A stretch of DNA of 48,336 nucleotides from JBFELO01 sp041552055 (GTDB taxonomy: Bacteria > Acidobacteriota > Thermoanaerobaculia > Thermoanaerobaculales > Sulfomarinibacteraceae): the NCBI GenBank assembly GCA_041552055.1, contig JBFELO010000019.1:1-48336 (forward strand), read 5' to 3'. This document shows positions 26,624 to 36,542 of this stretch, one piece after another (positions within the stretch are counted from its first letter, which is position 1; every line of letters begins with the position of its first letter). A program made the position numbers and the translations under genes. The notes beneath the pieces were generated by a model. It had not been told where the DNA came from and made no database searches. It saw nothing but the letters and a program-made list of their open reading frames with translations.

Positions 26624-27259
26624 TCAGGCCACCTCCACCACCGCTGCCTCGATCTGGACCGCGCCCCGAGAGAACGGGCTCGGACCCAACGCTCGAACCT
26701 GATCGGTGAATTCGTTGACGACCTGCGCGAACCGGCCTCCCTCTGCAGCACTGATCCATTCGAGCCGCAGCCGACCTTCATCGATTCCCAGCAGCTTGAC
26801 CATGTTCATGGTCTTGGCGAACTGCTCCGCCGCCCGCTCGTTGTCGAAAATGTAGTGACAGTCTCCGAAGTGGCAACCCGACACCAACACACCATCGGCA
26901 CCCTTCTCGAAGGCGCGCAGCACGAATGCCGGCTGGATCCGCCCGGAGCACATCACCCTGATCATGCGGAAGTTCGGTTGTTGCTGGATTCGCGACACCC
27001 CGGCCGTGTCGGCACCCGCGTACGAGCACCAGTTGCAGGCAAACACGATGATCTGTGGCTCCCACGACGGTCCCGCCTCGGATGCGGTCATTTTCGCCGC
27101 CGCCGCCGGCTTCGCCTCGCCCCTGGATTTCGCATCGGAGTTGGCTTTCTTGCGTGTGGCGGACTGCGTCTGCCGCCCGCTCTTCGCAGCCGGTTTCTTC
27201 GCCGTGCTCGAGTGCTTTCGGGGCGGCGCCGACGGCTTCTTTTTCTGCGTTGACGTCAT
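26624..27259 (-). CDS. mvhD: MvhD-like [2Fe-2S] subunit with lysine-rich N-terminal tail
   Basis: A 211-residue protein. ATG 27259 overlaps the hdrA3 stop by 4 bases. Residues about 70-200 are the MvhD/FrhD-type electron-transfer domain (VFACNWCSYAGADTAGV, RVMCSGRI, SGCHFGDCHYIFDNERA), which in other complexes links HdrA to a hydrogenase, formate dehydrogenase or NADH unit. Residues 1-57 are an unusual, probably disordered Lys/Ala/Ser/Pro tail with AAKKPAAKSG-type units resembling the histone-like gene at the window start. The translational coupling suggests this subunit belongs to HdrA3, the double HdrA that lacks its own MvhD domain. Confidence 0.88.
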   Translation of the reverse strand: MTSTQKKKPSAPPRKHSSTAKKPAAKSGRQTQSATRKKANSDAKSRGEAKPAAAAKMTASEAGPSWEPQIIVFACNWCSYAGADTAGVSRIQQQPNFRMIRVMCSGRIQPAFVLRAFEKGADGVLVSGCHFGDCHYIFDNERAAEQFAKTMNMVKLLGIDEGRLRLEWISAAEGGRFAQVVNEFTDQVRALGPSPFSRGAVQIEAAVVEVA

Positions 27260-30200
27260 GAACTTGCCTCCTGGCCGATAAACGCCTCGATCATGGCGTG
27301 CACCTGGGTGTCGGTTGAGTGTTTCGACGTGATCGCACCGGAGGGGCACCAACTCGCACAGGTCCCACATCCCTTGCACAGGGATGCATTGATGTTGCTG
27401 ATGTAGACGTCCGGATCGACCTCGACCAGTTGCGGTGCATGGAAGTCACACACGTCGACACACTCGCCGCAGCCGCGGCACTTGACCTCGTTCACGACAG
27501 AGACCGCCGGATCCAGCCTCACGGTGTCGTACGCCAGATACACCGACGCCTTGGCAGCGGTCGCCGAAGCCTGTGCCACCGTGTCCACGATGTCCTTGGG
27601 CCCCTGAACGGTTCCGGCCAACAACACCCCCTCCACCGCCGTTTCGACCGGGGCCAGCTCCGGGTGTTTCTCAAGGAAGAAACCGTCGGATCCCAAGCTC
27701 GCCTTGAGCATGTCGTGGAAGTTGGCGGTTTCCGGCTGCTTGGGGCGCATCCCGACGCTCAATACCACCATGTCGGCAGCGACCTCCAGGCGTCGGGCGA
27801 GGAGGTCGTCGAAACAGCGCACCCCCTCCACGCGGTCGGTTCCCAGCACCTCCGGCTTATGGTCCGGTGGAATACGGACGAAGAGCACGCCCATCCCTCT
27901 CGCCTCGCGGTACATCTCCTCCGCGCCGGCAGAGATCGTCCGAATGTCCCTGTAAAAGACCGTGGTGTCGACGCCTCGGCGGTGGAACTCCATCGCCTGT
28001 TTGATGGCCGTCGGGCAACAGTACCGCGAGCAACCCGTGAAACTCTCCGGATCGCGTGAGCCCACACACAGAATGAACGCTGCGCTCTTCGGTCTGCTGC
28101 CGTTGATTTTCGGAACGTCGTCGCCGGCACACACCGCTCGTTCGAGGTCCTCCGAGGTAATCACATTGGCGAGCTCGCCGTAACGGTAATCTCCTTCCGG
28201 TTGGTACAGGTCGGCGCCAAAGGCGAGGATGATCGAACCGACCTGCTGAACCTCATCGATCTCGCCCTGGAGCCTCGCCTCGAAATTCCCGACGAAACCA
28301 GTGATGCCTTCCACCTCGGTGTTGAGCAGCACTCGAGCCCCGCTGTTCTTCAGCCGCTCGACCTTTTCCTCCAACACTTCCGCCACGGGGCGCATGGTGG
28401 GATAGAGGTACTTGAGGTGGGGCTCGGCCAGCCGTCCCCCGAGTCGATCGCTCTTCTCCACCAACGTCACGGGAAATCCCTGAACCGCCAGGTCAGTGGC
28501 CGCCTGAATGCCACCGATCCCGCCGCCGACCACCAGGGCCGATCGATGCATCGGCACCTCGCCTTCCTGGAGCGGCTCCAGATGTCGAGCCCTGGCGACT
28601 CCCATCCGAATCAGCGTGTGCGCCTTTTCTTGTGCCTCCTCGGGCTGCTCCGCGTGTACCCAGGAGCACTGGTCACGAATGTTGACCATCTCGAACAGAT
28701 AGGGATTGAAGCCGATGCGCGCGCACGCTTCCCGAAACACCGGCTCGTGGGTCCGCGGCGTGCACGCCGCCACCACGATGCGGTTCAGTTCGTGCTCCTT
28801 GATGAGCTCCGCCATCTCGTCCTGTCCCGTCGACGAGCACGCAAACAGGTTGGTGTCTGCCACCACCACGTCGGGCAGCGCCGCGGCATGCTCGGCCAGC
28901 TCCTCCACGTCCAGCACCCCGGCCACATTCACCCCGCAGTGACACACGAAAACCCCGACCCGGGGCGGACCGCTCAGGTCCAGGGGTTCGATCTCCGCTT
29001 CCTCTTCCTCGACCCGGTGGGCACCGAGATACAGGCCGACCCGCGCCGCGGACGCCGACGCCTGGGCGACACAGTCAGGAATCACCTGCGGCCCCACGGC
29101 GCTGCCGCACACGAAGATGCCCTCGCGCACGGTCTCCACCGCCGACACCGCAGGATCCCGGCGAGCGACGAATCCGTACTCGTCGGTCCCGATTCCGAGC
29201 GTCTTGGCCAGCTCGATGGCGCCTTCGTTGGGTGCCGCCGCGACCGACAGCACCACGAGGTCCGCCTGCAGCCGGCGCTGTTCGTGTGCCAACGTGTCCT
29301 CTACGAAGATCTCGAGGCTGTCGTCCTCGGGCACGCTTTCAATCTTGGCGGGACGACCGCGCACGTAGGTTGCGCAGTCCTCGTCCAAGACCCTCTGGAG
29401 GAAGTCATCAAAGCCCTTGCCGAACGCCCTCAGGTCGGTGTACAGGATGGTGATCTCCTCCACCCCCGGATCGTGCTGGCGTATCAGCACCGAGTCCTTG
29501 ACGGCGTTCATGCAGCAGAATCGGCTGCAGTACTGGCGACCCCCCTCGCCCCTGGCACCGACGCATTGGACGAACAGGATCCGCTTGGGGGTTTTTCCGT
29601 CGGACATTCGGATCACGTGACCCTGCGTCGGGCCGGACGCGTTGAGCATCCGCTCGAGCTCCAGGCTGGTAATCACGTTGGGGAATCTCTTGTAGCCGTA
29701 GTTGCCGAGCTTGGTGGCGTCGAACTCGTTGAAACCGACGGCGACCATGATGGCGCCGATATCCAGTTCGAAATCCTCGGCCGCCATATCGAGGTCGATG
29801 GCGTTGACGTCACACGCCTCCTCGCACTGATGGCACTCGCTGCAGATGCCGCAGTTGAGGCATCTGGCGGCCTCGGCCATCGCCACCTCCGCGCAGAAGC
29901 CCAACTCGACCTCATCGAAGGTGCCGCTGCGCTGCTTGGGATCGAGCGTGGGCATCGCCTCCCGCGGCACGACGTCGGTCTCGATCCGCAGCGTGAGTCG
30001 CTCGTCCTCGGTCATCGGTTCTGGCGACCGGGCGGGGGGCTCGAGGCCCTCGTCGACCGGAATGTCTCGGAGCAGGTTGTCGATGGCCCGGGCCGCTCGC
30101 TTGCCGTCGGCCATCGCCTCGACGACCGATGCAGGTCCGCGGACGGCATCGCCACCTGCGAACACACGCTCCAGATTCGTGCCGCAGTTCACCTCATCGA

Positions 30201-31746
30201 CGGCACATGTGTCCCATCTGGTGAGTTCAAGGCCACTGTCACGTACGGCGTTCATGTCGGGCTTCTGTCCGATGGCCAGGATTACCGTGTCGAGGTCGAC
30301 CACCGTCTCGCTGCCCTCGATCGGAACCGGCCGCCGCCGCCCACTGGCATCCTCCTCGCCGAGCTCCATCTGCTGCAGCTCGAGTCCCACGACACGGTCG
30401 TGCTCGGCGACGACCCTCGTCGGGGCCACCAGAAACTCGATTTCGATCCCCTCCTCGGTGAGTGCCTCGACCTCCTCGTCGCTCGCCGGCATCTCGCCGC
30501 GAGAACGTCGGTAGTAGATCGCGACGGTGTCCGCACCGATGCGGAGGGCGCTGCGCGCCGCATCGATCGCCGTGTTGCCGCCACCGACGACCGCGACACG
30601 CCGACCGACATCGATATCCTCTCCCAGATTCAACTTGCGCAGAAACTCGATTCCCCTGAGAACGCCATCAACGTCATCGTTGGGGATCGTCGCCGCCATC
30701 GGTTCGTGAGCTCCGGTGGCGAGGAAGACCGCGTCGTACTCATCTCGAAGAGCCGCGAATGCCCGCGTATCGATGTCGACGTTGGTCTGGAACTCGACCC
30801 CGAGCCGGCGGATCACGTCGATGTCGGCCTCGAGCACGTGCCGCGGCAATCGATAGGCAGGGATGCCGACCCGGAGCATGCCACCGAGTTCGGCCTCGCG
30901 TTCAAAGACGACCACGTCGTGACCACTCCGGGCGAGGTCGTGGGCGGCGACCAACCCACCGGGTCCCGAGCCGACAATCGCGATCCTCTTGCCGGTGCGC
31001 TCGCCGATGTTCAGCAACTCTTCCGGAACGGGTGTGTTCTCGAGCACGAATCTCTTGATGTACTTGATGGCCAGAGGATCGTCGACCACGCCCCGCCGGC
31101 AGTTCTCCTCGCACGGGTGGTAGCAGACCCTCCCACACACCCCAGGGAGTGCGCTCGTCCGACGGATCAGGGCATGCGCTTCGCGGAACTTCCCGGTAGC
31201 CGCCAATGCCAGGTACCCCTGCACGTCTTGGCCGATGGGGCACGCCCCTTTGCAGGAGGCCGTACGCGGGTGATCGATCAGATAGGCGGCCGGCACCGAC
31301 TGCGGGAATGGTCGGTAGATTGCCTTGCTCGGCTTGATTTTCGAGTCGAAGTTCCGGTCGGTGACTTCGACTGGACAGCGGTCGACGCACAGCCCGCACG
31401 CGACGCAGACGTCTTCGTGTACGAACCGGGGACTCTTGCGCACGTGGACCCTGAAGTCGCCTGCTTCACCTTCGCAGCCGACGACCTCGGCGTTCGTGAT
31501 GACCTCGATCAACGGATGCCGACCGGCATCCATGGCCTTAGGCCCGAGGATTCATATGGCGCAGTCCATGGTGGGAAACGTCTTGTCCAGCTGAGCCATT
31601 CGCCCGCCCAAGGTGGCCGACTTCTCGACCAGCGTCACCGGAATCCGGGCGTCCGCCAGGTCCAGCGCGGCCTGGATGCCGGCGATGCCGCCGCCGATGA
31701 CCAGCGCCCTCTTCTGGCTCTCCGTTTCCACCATTTGCGAAGCCAT
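27256..31746 (-). CDS. hdrA: Double-module HdrA selenoprotein with embedded GltD-like module (hdrA3)
   Basis: Reading through UGA at 31552-31554 (Sec65) gives 1496 residues from ATG 31746 (GGGGAGGAG upstream). Module 1 has the FAD loop (VIGGGIAG), the Sec motif and CVACGLCVDRCP. At about 159-640 a complete GltD/NfnB-type unit replaces the second ferredoxin motif: CKGACPIGQDVQGYL, CGRVCYHPCEENCRR, FAD loop VGSGPGGLVA (258), NAD(P)H loop VVGGGNTAIDAA (about 386) and AGGDAVRGPASVVEA. Module 1 then resumes with CLNCGICSECHQCEEAC (629-645). Module 2 begins near 930 (VCHCGVN), with its FAD loop near 1074, and ends with two [4Fe-4S] motifs (CRGCGECVDVC, CKGCGTCASWC). There is no MvhD domain; that is the next gene. 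Four flavin sites may be present. Confidence 0.87.
31514..31554 (-). promoter_or_regulatory. UGA codon and SECIS-like hairpin of hdrA3
   Basis: UGA (31552-31554) is followed 20 bases later by GGATGCCGGTCGGCATCC (31514-31531), a 7-bp stem with GGTC loop. The bases from UGA to the end of the stem are identical to those in hdrA4. Confidence 0.7.
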
Positions 31747-31803
31747 GGTCTCCTCCCCTCGGTTTCCCGACTCACGGGTGTGGAGAAGTTCGAGCGTTAC
31801 CGC

Positions 31804-34800
31804 TCATCCCGTCATCTCCTGTTCGAAAAACGCATCGATCATCGCGTGCACCTGATTGTCCGTGAAGTGCCTGCAGATGATCGCACCGCAGTCGCACCAG
31901 CTCGCACACGTCCCACACCCCTTGCACAGCGAGGGGTTGATGTACGCCGTGAACACCCCCGGAGCACTCTCCACGAGCTGTGGCGCCTGGAACTGGCACA
32001 GCTTGGCGCACTCTCCGCACCCGCGACACTTCTCGGCGTCGACCTCGGCCACCGCGGGATTCAGCTGAACGTGGTCATACGCCAGCAAGACTGACGCCTT
32101 GGCGGCCGCTGCAGAGGCCTGGGCCACGGTGTCCACGATGTCCTTCGGCCCCTGCACCGTCCCGGCCAGGAAGACACCTTCGACCGCGGTCTCCACGGGA
32201 GCTAGCTCGGGGTGTCGCTCGAGAAAGAAGCCGTCGAGTCCGACAGGGGCCTTCAACAATCCGTGAAAGACGCCGGTCTCGGGCTGTCGCGGGCGCATCC
32301 CGACGCTCAGAACCACCAGATCGGTGGGCGCCTCGAGCGTGCGGCCGAGGAGGTCGTCGTAACACCGAACCGCCTCGACCCTGTTGTCCCCCACCACCTC
32401 CACCTTGCGCTCCGGCGGAATCCGCACGAAGAGCACACCCTCGCCACGTGCCTGGCGGTACATCTCCTCGGCACCGGTGGAAATGGTTCGGATATCGCGG
32501 TAGAAGACCGTGGTGTCGATACCGCGACGGTGCAGCTCGAGGGCCTGTTTGATGGCGGTGGGACAGCAGTAGCGGGAGCAGCCGCTGAAGCACTCCGGAT
32601 CGCGCGAGCCGACGCACAGGAGGAATGCCGCGCTGGTCGGTTCCTCGCCTCCGAATGTCAAATCCCCGTCCTCGCAGAAGGCCCGCTCCAACTCCTCGGA
32701 TGTGATCACATTCGGTGCATCGCCGTAGCGGTACTCACCGGCAGGATCATGGAGATCGGCGCCGAAGGCGAGGATGATCGCTCCGGCGGGGACGGTCTCT
32801 TCGACCGCCCCTTTGATGGTCACCTCGAAGCTGCCGACGAAGCCGGTGATCTCGTCCACCTCGGTCGACGTGAGGACCCGAGCCCCACTCTCTTCGAGTT
32901 GCTCGATCTTCTCCTCGAGCACCTCGGTCGCCGACCTCATGTTGGGGTAGAGCGATTTCAGGTTGGGCTCGGCCAGACGCCCCCCGAGTCGATCACCCTT
33001 CTCCACCAGAGTCACTGGAAAGCCCTGAACCGCAAGGTCAGTAGCTGCCTGGATGCCGGCGATCCCGCCGCCCACGACCACCGCGGCACACGTAATCGGA
33101 GCTTCCCCCTCGTGCAACGGTTCGAGGTGGCGAACCCTGGCGACTGCCATCCGGATCAGCGTTCTCGCCTTTTCTTGCGCGGCCGCACGCTCACTCGCGT
33201 GCACCCAGGAGCACTGGTCTCGGATGTTGGCCATCTCGAAGAGGTATGGATTGAATCCGATGCGAGCCAGTGTGTCGCGGAACACGGGCTCGTGGGTGCG
33301 CGGAGTACAGGCCGCCACCACCACCCGGTTCAGGTTGTGCTCCGCGATCATCTCCACCAGCTGATCCTGGCCGGTCGACGAGCACGAAAAGAGATCGGTC
33401 GTGGAGATCACCACGTCAGACAGGGCCCCTGCGGAGTCCGCCAGGTCTTCCACATCCAGGATTCCGCCGATGTTCACCCCACAGTGGCACACCATGACCC
33501 CCACCCGGGGCGGACCGGAAAGATCCATCGGCTCGACGGGTTCCGCCTCCTCCTCGACCCGGTGGCCGGCGAGGAAGAGCTCTGCCCGTGCAGCCGTCGC
33601 CGAGGCCTGGGCTACGCAGTCCGGGATCACCTGTGGTCCCACCGCGCTGCCACACACGAAGATCCCCTCGCGGGTCGATTCTACCGCCGAGATTGCCGGA
33701 TCCCTGCGGGCGATGAAGCCGTAGTCGTCGGTCTCGATTCCCAGGATTTCCGCCAGCTTCATGGCGCCGTCGTTTGGTGCCGCCGCAACCGACAGCACGA
33801 CCAGATCGGCAGGAATCCGATTCTGGGTGTGCTCCAGCGTGTTCTCCACGAATACCTCGAGGGTGTCGTCGTCTGCCAGATGGTCGACCTTGGCGGGCCG
33901 CCCGCGCACGTAGGACGCGCTCTGCTGCTCGAAGGATCGGGCCACGAAGTCGTCGAAACCCTTGCCGAACGCCCGCAGATCGGTATAGAGGATGGTGATG
34001 TCCTCGACCTCGGGATCGTGGTCTCGGATCAGCATGGAATCCTTGACCGCGTTCATGCAGCAGAAGCGGCTGCAGTAAGGCCGGCCGCCTTCGCCGCGAG
34101 CGCCCACACACTGGATGAACAGGATCCGCTTCGGGGTCTTCAAGTCGGACGGCCGCACGACGTGGCCTTGGGTTACCCCCGAAGCGTTGAGCATCCGTTC
34201 CAGCTCGAGGCTGGTGATCACGTTGGGCAGCCGGCCATAGCCATAGTTGCCCAGCTTTCGCGCGTCGAACTCCTGGAAGCCGACCGCGACCAGGATCGAG
34301 CCGACGTCGATATCCATCTCCTCCGGTGTCATGTCGAAGTCGATAGCTCCGACCTCGCAGGCATCCATGCAGTGGCCGCACGGCAAGATATTGGGCGGGT
34401 AGCTGGGATCCTTCTTGCGCTTGTACGCCTCCACCTTCTTGAGCCGCCGCTTCTGTTTCTCGGTCAAATGGCTCATGAAGTTGAGGCACGCGTCGGTATC
34501 GATGATGTAGGTGGCCGGCTCCGACTGCGGGAAGGGTCGATAGATGGCCTTGCGAGCCTTGAGGCCAACGTCGAACTCGTTGCCGCCCACCTGCGGGCAG
34601 CTGTCCACGCACAGCCCGCACGCCACACACTTCTCCTCCGAAACGAAGCGTGGGTTCTTGCGGACGCGAACCTTGAACTCTCCCGCGTCCCCTTCGCACC
34701 CGATGACCTCTGCGTTCGTGACGACCTCGATGAGCGGATGCCGACCGGCATCCATGGCCTTAGGCCCGAGGATTCATATGGCGCAGTCCATGGTGGGAAA

Positions 34801-34992
34801 GGTCTTGTCGAGCTGGGCCATTCGGCCGCCCAGAGCCGGCCCCTTTTCCACTAAGGTCACAGGGATACGCGCATTGGCCAGGTCGAGCGCCGCCTGGATG
34901 CCGGCGATACCACCACCGATGACCAAAGCCCTCTTGGGGGTAACCGGTTCGCGGAGCTGTTCCGGTTCTGCTGGTTGCACGTCCATGTCCAT
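31804..34992 (-). CDS. hdrA: Double-module HdrA selenoprotein (hdrA4)
   Basis: Reading through UGA at 34774-34776 (Sec73) gives 1062 residues. ATG 34992 has GGAGG 9 bases upstream. The architecture is that of HdrA1 without MvhD: FAD loop, FPTMDCAI-U-ILGPK, CVACGLCVDSCP, CGHCMDACE, CVGARG...CSRFCC; then the N-domain (VCHCGVN), a second FAD loop near 641, CVGSRD...CSRYCC, and two final [4Fe-4S] motifs (CRGCGECAKLC, CKGCGTCASWCDC). Between the first cysteine of the second module-1 ferredoxin motif and the rest sits an extra, very basic segment of about 28 residues (EKQKRRLKKVEAYKRKKD). It follows korC by 52 bases and hdrA3 lies 57 bases further on, so it is the first Hdr subunit made after the 2-oxoacid oxidoreductase. 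Confidence 0.85.
34736..34776 (-). promoter_or_regulatory. UGA codon and SECIS-like hairpin of hdrA4
   Basis: UGA (34774-34776) is followed 20 bases later by GGATGCCGGTCGGCATCC (34736-34753), a 7-bp stem with GGTC loop, identical to the hdrA3 element. Confidence 0.7.
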
Positions 34993-35044
34993 GCTGTCAA
35001 ACCTCCGCCACGCTCTTCGCCGTGCGAAAGACTGTCGAGCCTGG

Positions 35045-35653
35045 TCAATCAGCGGCCGCCCCGGCCGCGACCGACTCCTCCGGGTCTTTCTTCTTGCCGC
35101 TCTTCTTCTTGTTGCCGTACTCCTGGTCGTAGTAATCCCAGCCCGAGTCGAACGCCCGCAGGTTGAGCTCCTCGGTGCCGGGCGGCACCGAGTGCCTGAC
35201 CGCTGCACGCATCGAATCACGCGACATCAACTTGGTCACGGCACCGAAGAACCCGAGCATGACGATGTTCTGAACGATCGAGCGGCCAAGCGATTCTGCG
35301 ATCCGAGTAGACGGAACGCCGAACGCGGGCTGTCCCTTCTTCGGTTTTGCCTTCACCAGGTCCTTCTCGAAGATCAGGGTGCCCTTGTCCTTGAGCTCGT
35401 CGCCATACTTGTCGTAACCCTCCGCCGACATCACGATGAAGATGTCCGGCCGGTGGATGTACGGGTACAGCACCTCGGCATCGGACAACACCAGCGTCGA
35501 ACTGCACGCCGAACCTCGCGCCTCGGGGCCGAAGCTCTGGATCATGGTGGCGTGTTGGCCCTCGTTGACGGCATAGGCGTGGCCGATGATGTGACCCGAC
35601 AGCACCACGCCCTGGCCACCGAATCCGGTGATGCGGATTTCGGTTCTAGTCAT
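35045..35653 (-). CDS. korC: 2-Oxoacid:ferredoxin oxidoreductase, gamma subunit
   Basis: A 202-residue gamma subunit: EIRITGFGGQGVVLSGHIIG at the start and QSFGPEARGSACSSTLVLSD are the family signatures that help hold CoA and the beta-subunit cofactor. ATG 35653 is preferred over upstream frames because it overlaps the beta stop codon. The C-terminus carries a short basic tail (NKKKSGKKKDPEE), echoing the Lys-rich ends of MvhD and HdrA2. It is the last gene of the korDABC block and is followed 52 bases later by hdrA4, without a recognisable terminator. Confidence 0.92.
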   Translation of the reverse strand: MTRTEIRITGFGGQGVVLSGHIIGHAYAVNEGQHATMIQSFGPEARGSACSSTLVLSDAEVLYPYIHRPDIFIVMSAEGYDKYGDELKDKGTLIFEKDLVKAKPKKGQPAFGVPSTRIAESLGRSIVQNIVMLGFFGAVTKLMSRDSMRAAVRHSVPPGTEELNLRAFDSGWDYYDQEYGNKKKSGKKKDPEESVAAGAAAD

Positions 35654-36542
35654 GGAGCCAGCCTCCCTCCCCGGCCATCGGCACGTACCGGTCACCCAGG
35701 ACCTTCGTGTAGTGCTGGTCCTTCATCTCGAGGAAGGTGGGTCGCTCCTCGTCGATGAACTTGCCGCAGACGATCCTGTCCTGGAACCCGATCCCCACCT
35801 CGCGGGTGTCCGCGCCGTGGCGGATCTCCGCGTTGTCGTGGTAGAAGCGCATCAGATCGAGGCCGGAACCGAGCCGGTTGAGGCGCGAGTACAGCGTCGC
35901 GCACGGTGTCACCACCTCGATCAGCCGGAACCCCTTCCTATGCAGTGCCTCGGAGAACGACTTCGTGAGGCGTCTGATGTGGAGCGACGTCCAGCGCGCC
36001 ACGTAGCTGGCACCACAGGTAGCCGCGAGGTGTGGGATGTTGAAGGGGTACTCGAAGTTGCCGAACGGCATCGTCGACGACTTGGCCGTGAGTGGCGTGG
36101 TCGGTGCGTTCTGGCCGCCGGTCATGGCGTAGATGAAGTTGTTCACCAGCACGACCAACAAGTCGATGTTGCGTCGCGCCGCGTGGATGAAGTGGTTGCC
36201 GCCGATGCCCACCAGGTCACCGTCGCCCGAGAACACCGTCACGTGCAGCTCCGGTCGACCCAGCTTGAGCCCGGTGGCAAACGGCACCGCTCGGCCGTGC
36301 GTCGAGTGAAATGCATCGAGCTTCATATATCCCGCGACGCGGCCGGTACAGCCGATGCCCGAACAGATCGCCACCTTGTCGAGGTCGAGCGCCGAGCCCT
36401 CGAGCGCGGTGGCGTAGCACTTCACTACGGTGCCGATTCCGCAGGTGGGACACCAGATATGCGGGATCCTGTCCATTCGAAGGTATGGAGAGATCGGATG
36501 CTCAGGAATCGAAACGTCGGGTTTGGTTGCGACTGCACTCAT
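35646..36542 (-). CDS. korB: 2-Oxoacid:ferredoxin oxidoreductase, beta subunit
   Basis: A 298-residue thiamine diphosphate subunit. Motifs: HIWCPTCGIGTVVKC (substrate side), ICSGIGCTGRVAGYM, and the TPP/Mg site SGDGDLVGIGGNHFIHAARR ending in NNFIYAMTGGQ. It lacks an Fe-S domain of its own; the clusters are in KorD. The start ATG overlaps the alpha stop by 4 bases. Its stop is TAG and overlaps the gamma start. The four-subunit form is shared by 2-oxoglutarate, branched-chain and indolepyruvate enzymes, so the substrate is not certain; 2-oxoglutarate is my preferred call. Confidence 0.9.
   Translation of the reverse strand: MSAVATKPDVSIPEHPISPYLRMDRIPHIWCPTCGIGTVVKCYATALEGSALDLDKVAICSGIGCTGRVAGYMKLDAFHSTHGRAVPFATGLKLGRPELHVTVFSGDGDLVGIGGNHFIHAARRNIDLLVVLVNNFIYAMTGGQNAPTTPLTAKSSTMPFGNFEYPFNIPHLAATCGASYVARWTSLHIRRLTKSFSEALHRKGFRLIEVVTPCATLYSRLNRLGSGLDLMRFYHDNAEIRHGADTREVGIGFQDRIVCGKFIDEERPTFLEMKDQHYTKVLGDRYVPMAGEGGWLHD

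Noticed and set aside
28201..32094. A 1297-codon plus-strand open frame opposite hdrA3, and similar long ones opposite hdrA1, hdrA2 and hdrA4
   Set aside because: High-GC antisense shadows: the product is His/Arg-rich without domains, while the minus strand encodes clear HdrA motifs.
20773..34776. The four UGA codons as ordinary stops, with eight separate genes or pseudogenes
   Set aside because: The downstream pieces would start inside a conserved motif without ribosome sites, all four breaks are at the same codon, and the flanking sequence is intact in frame.
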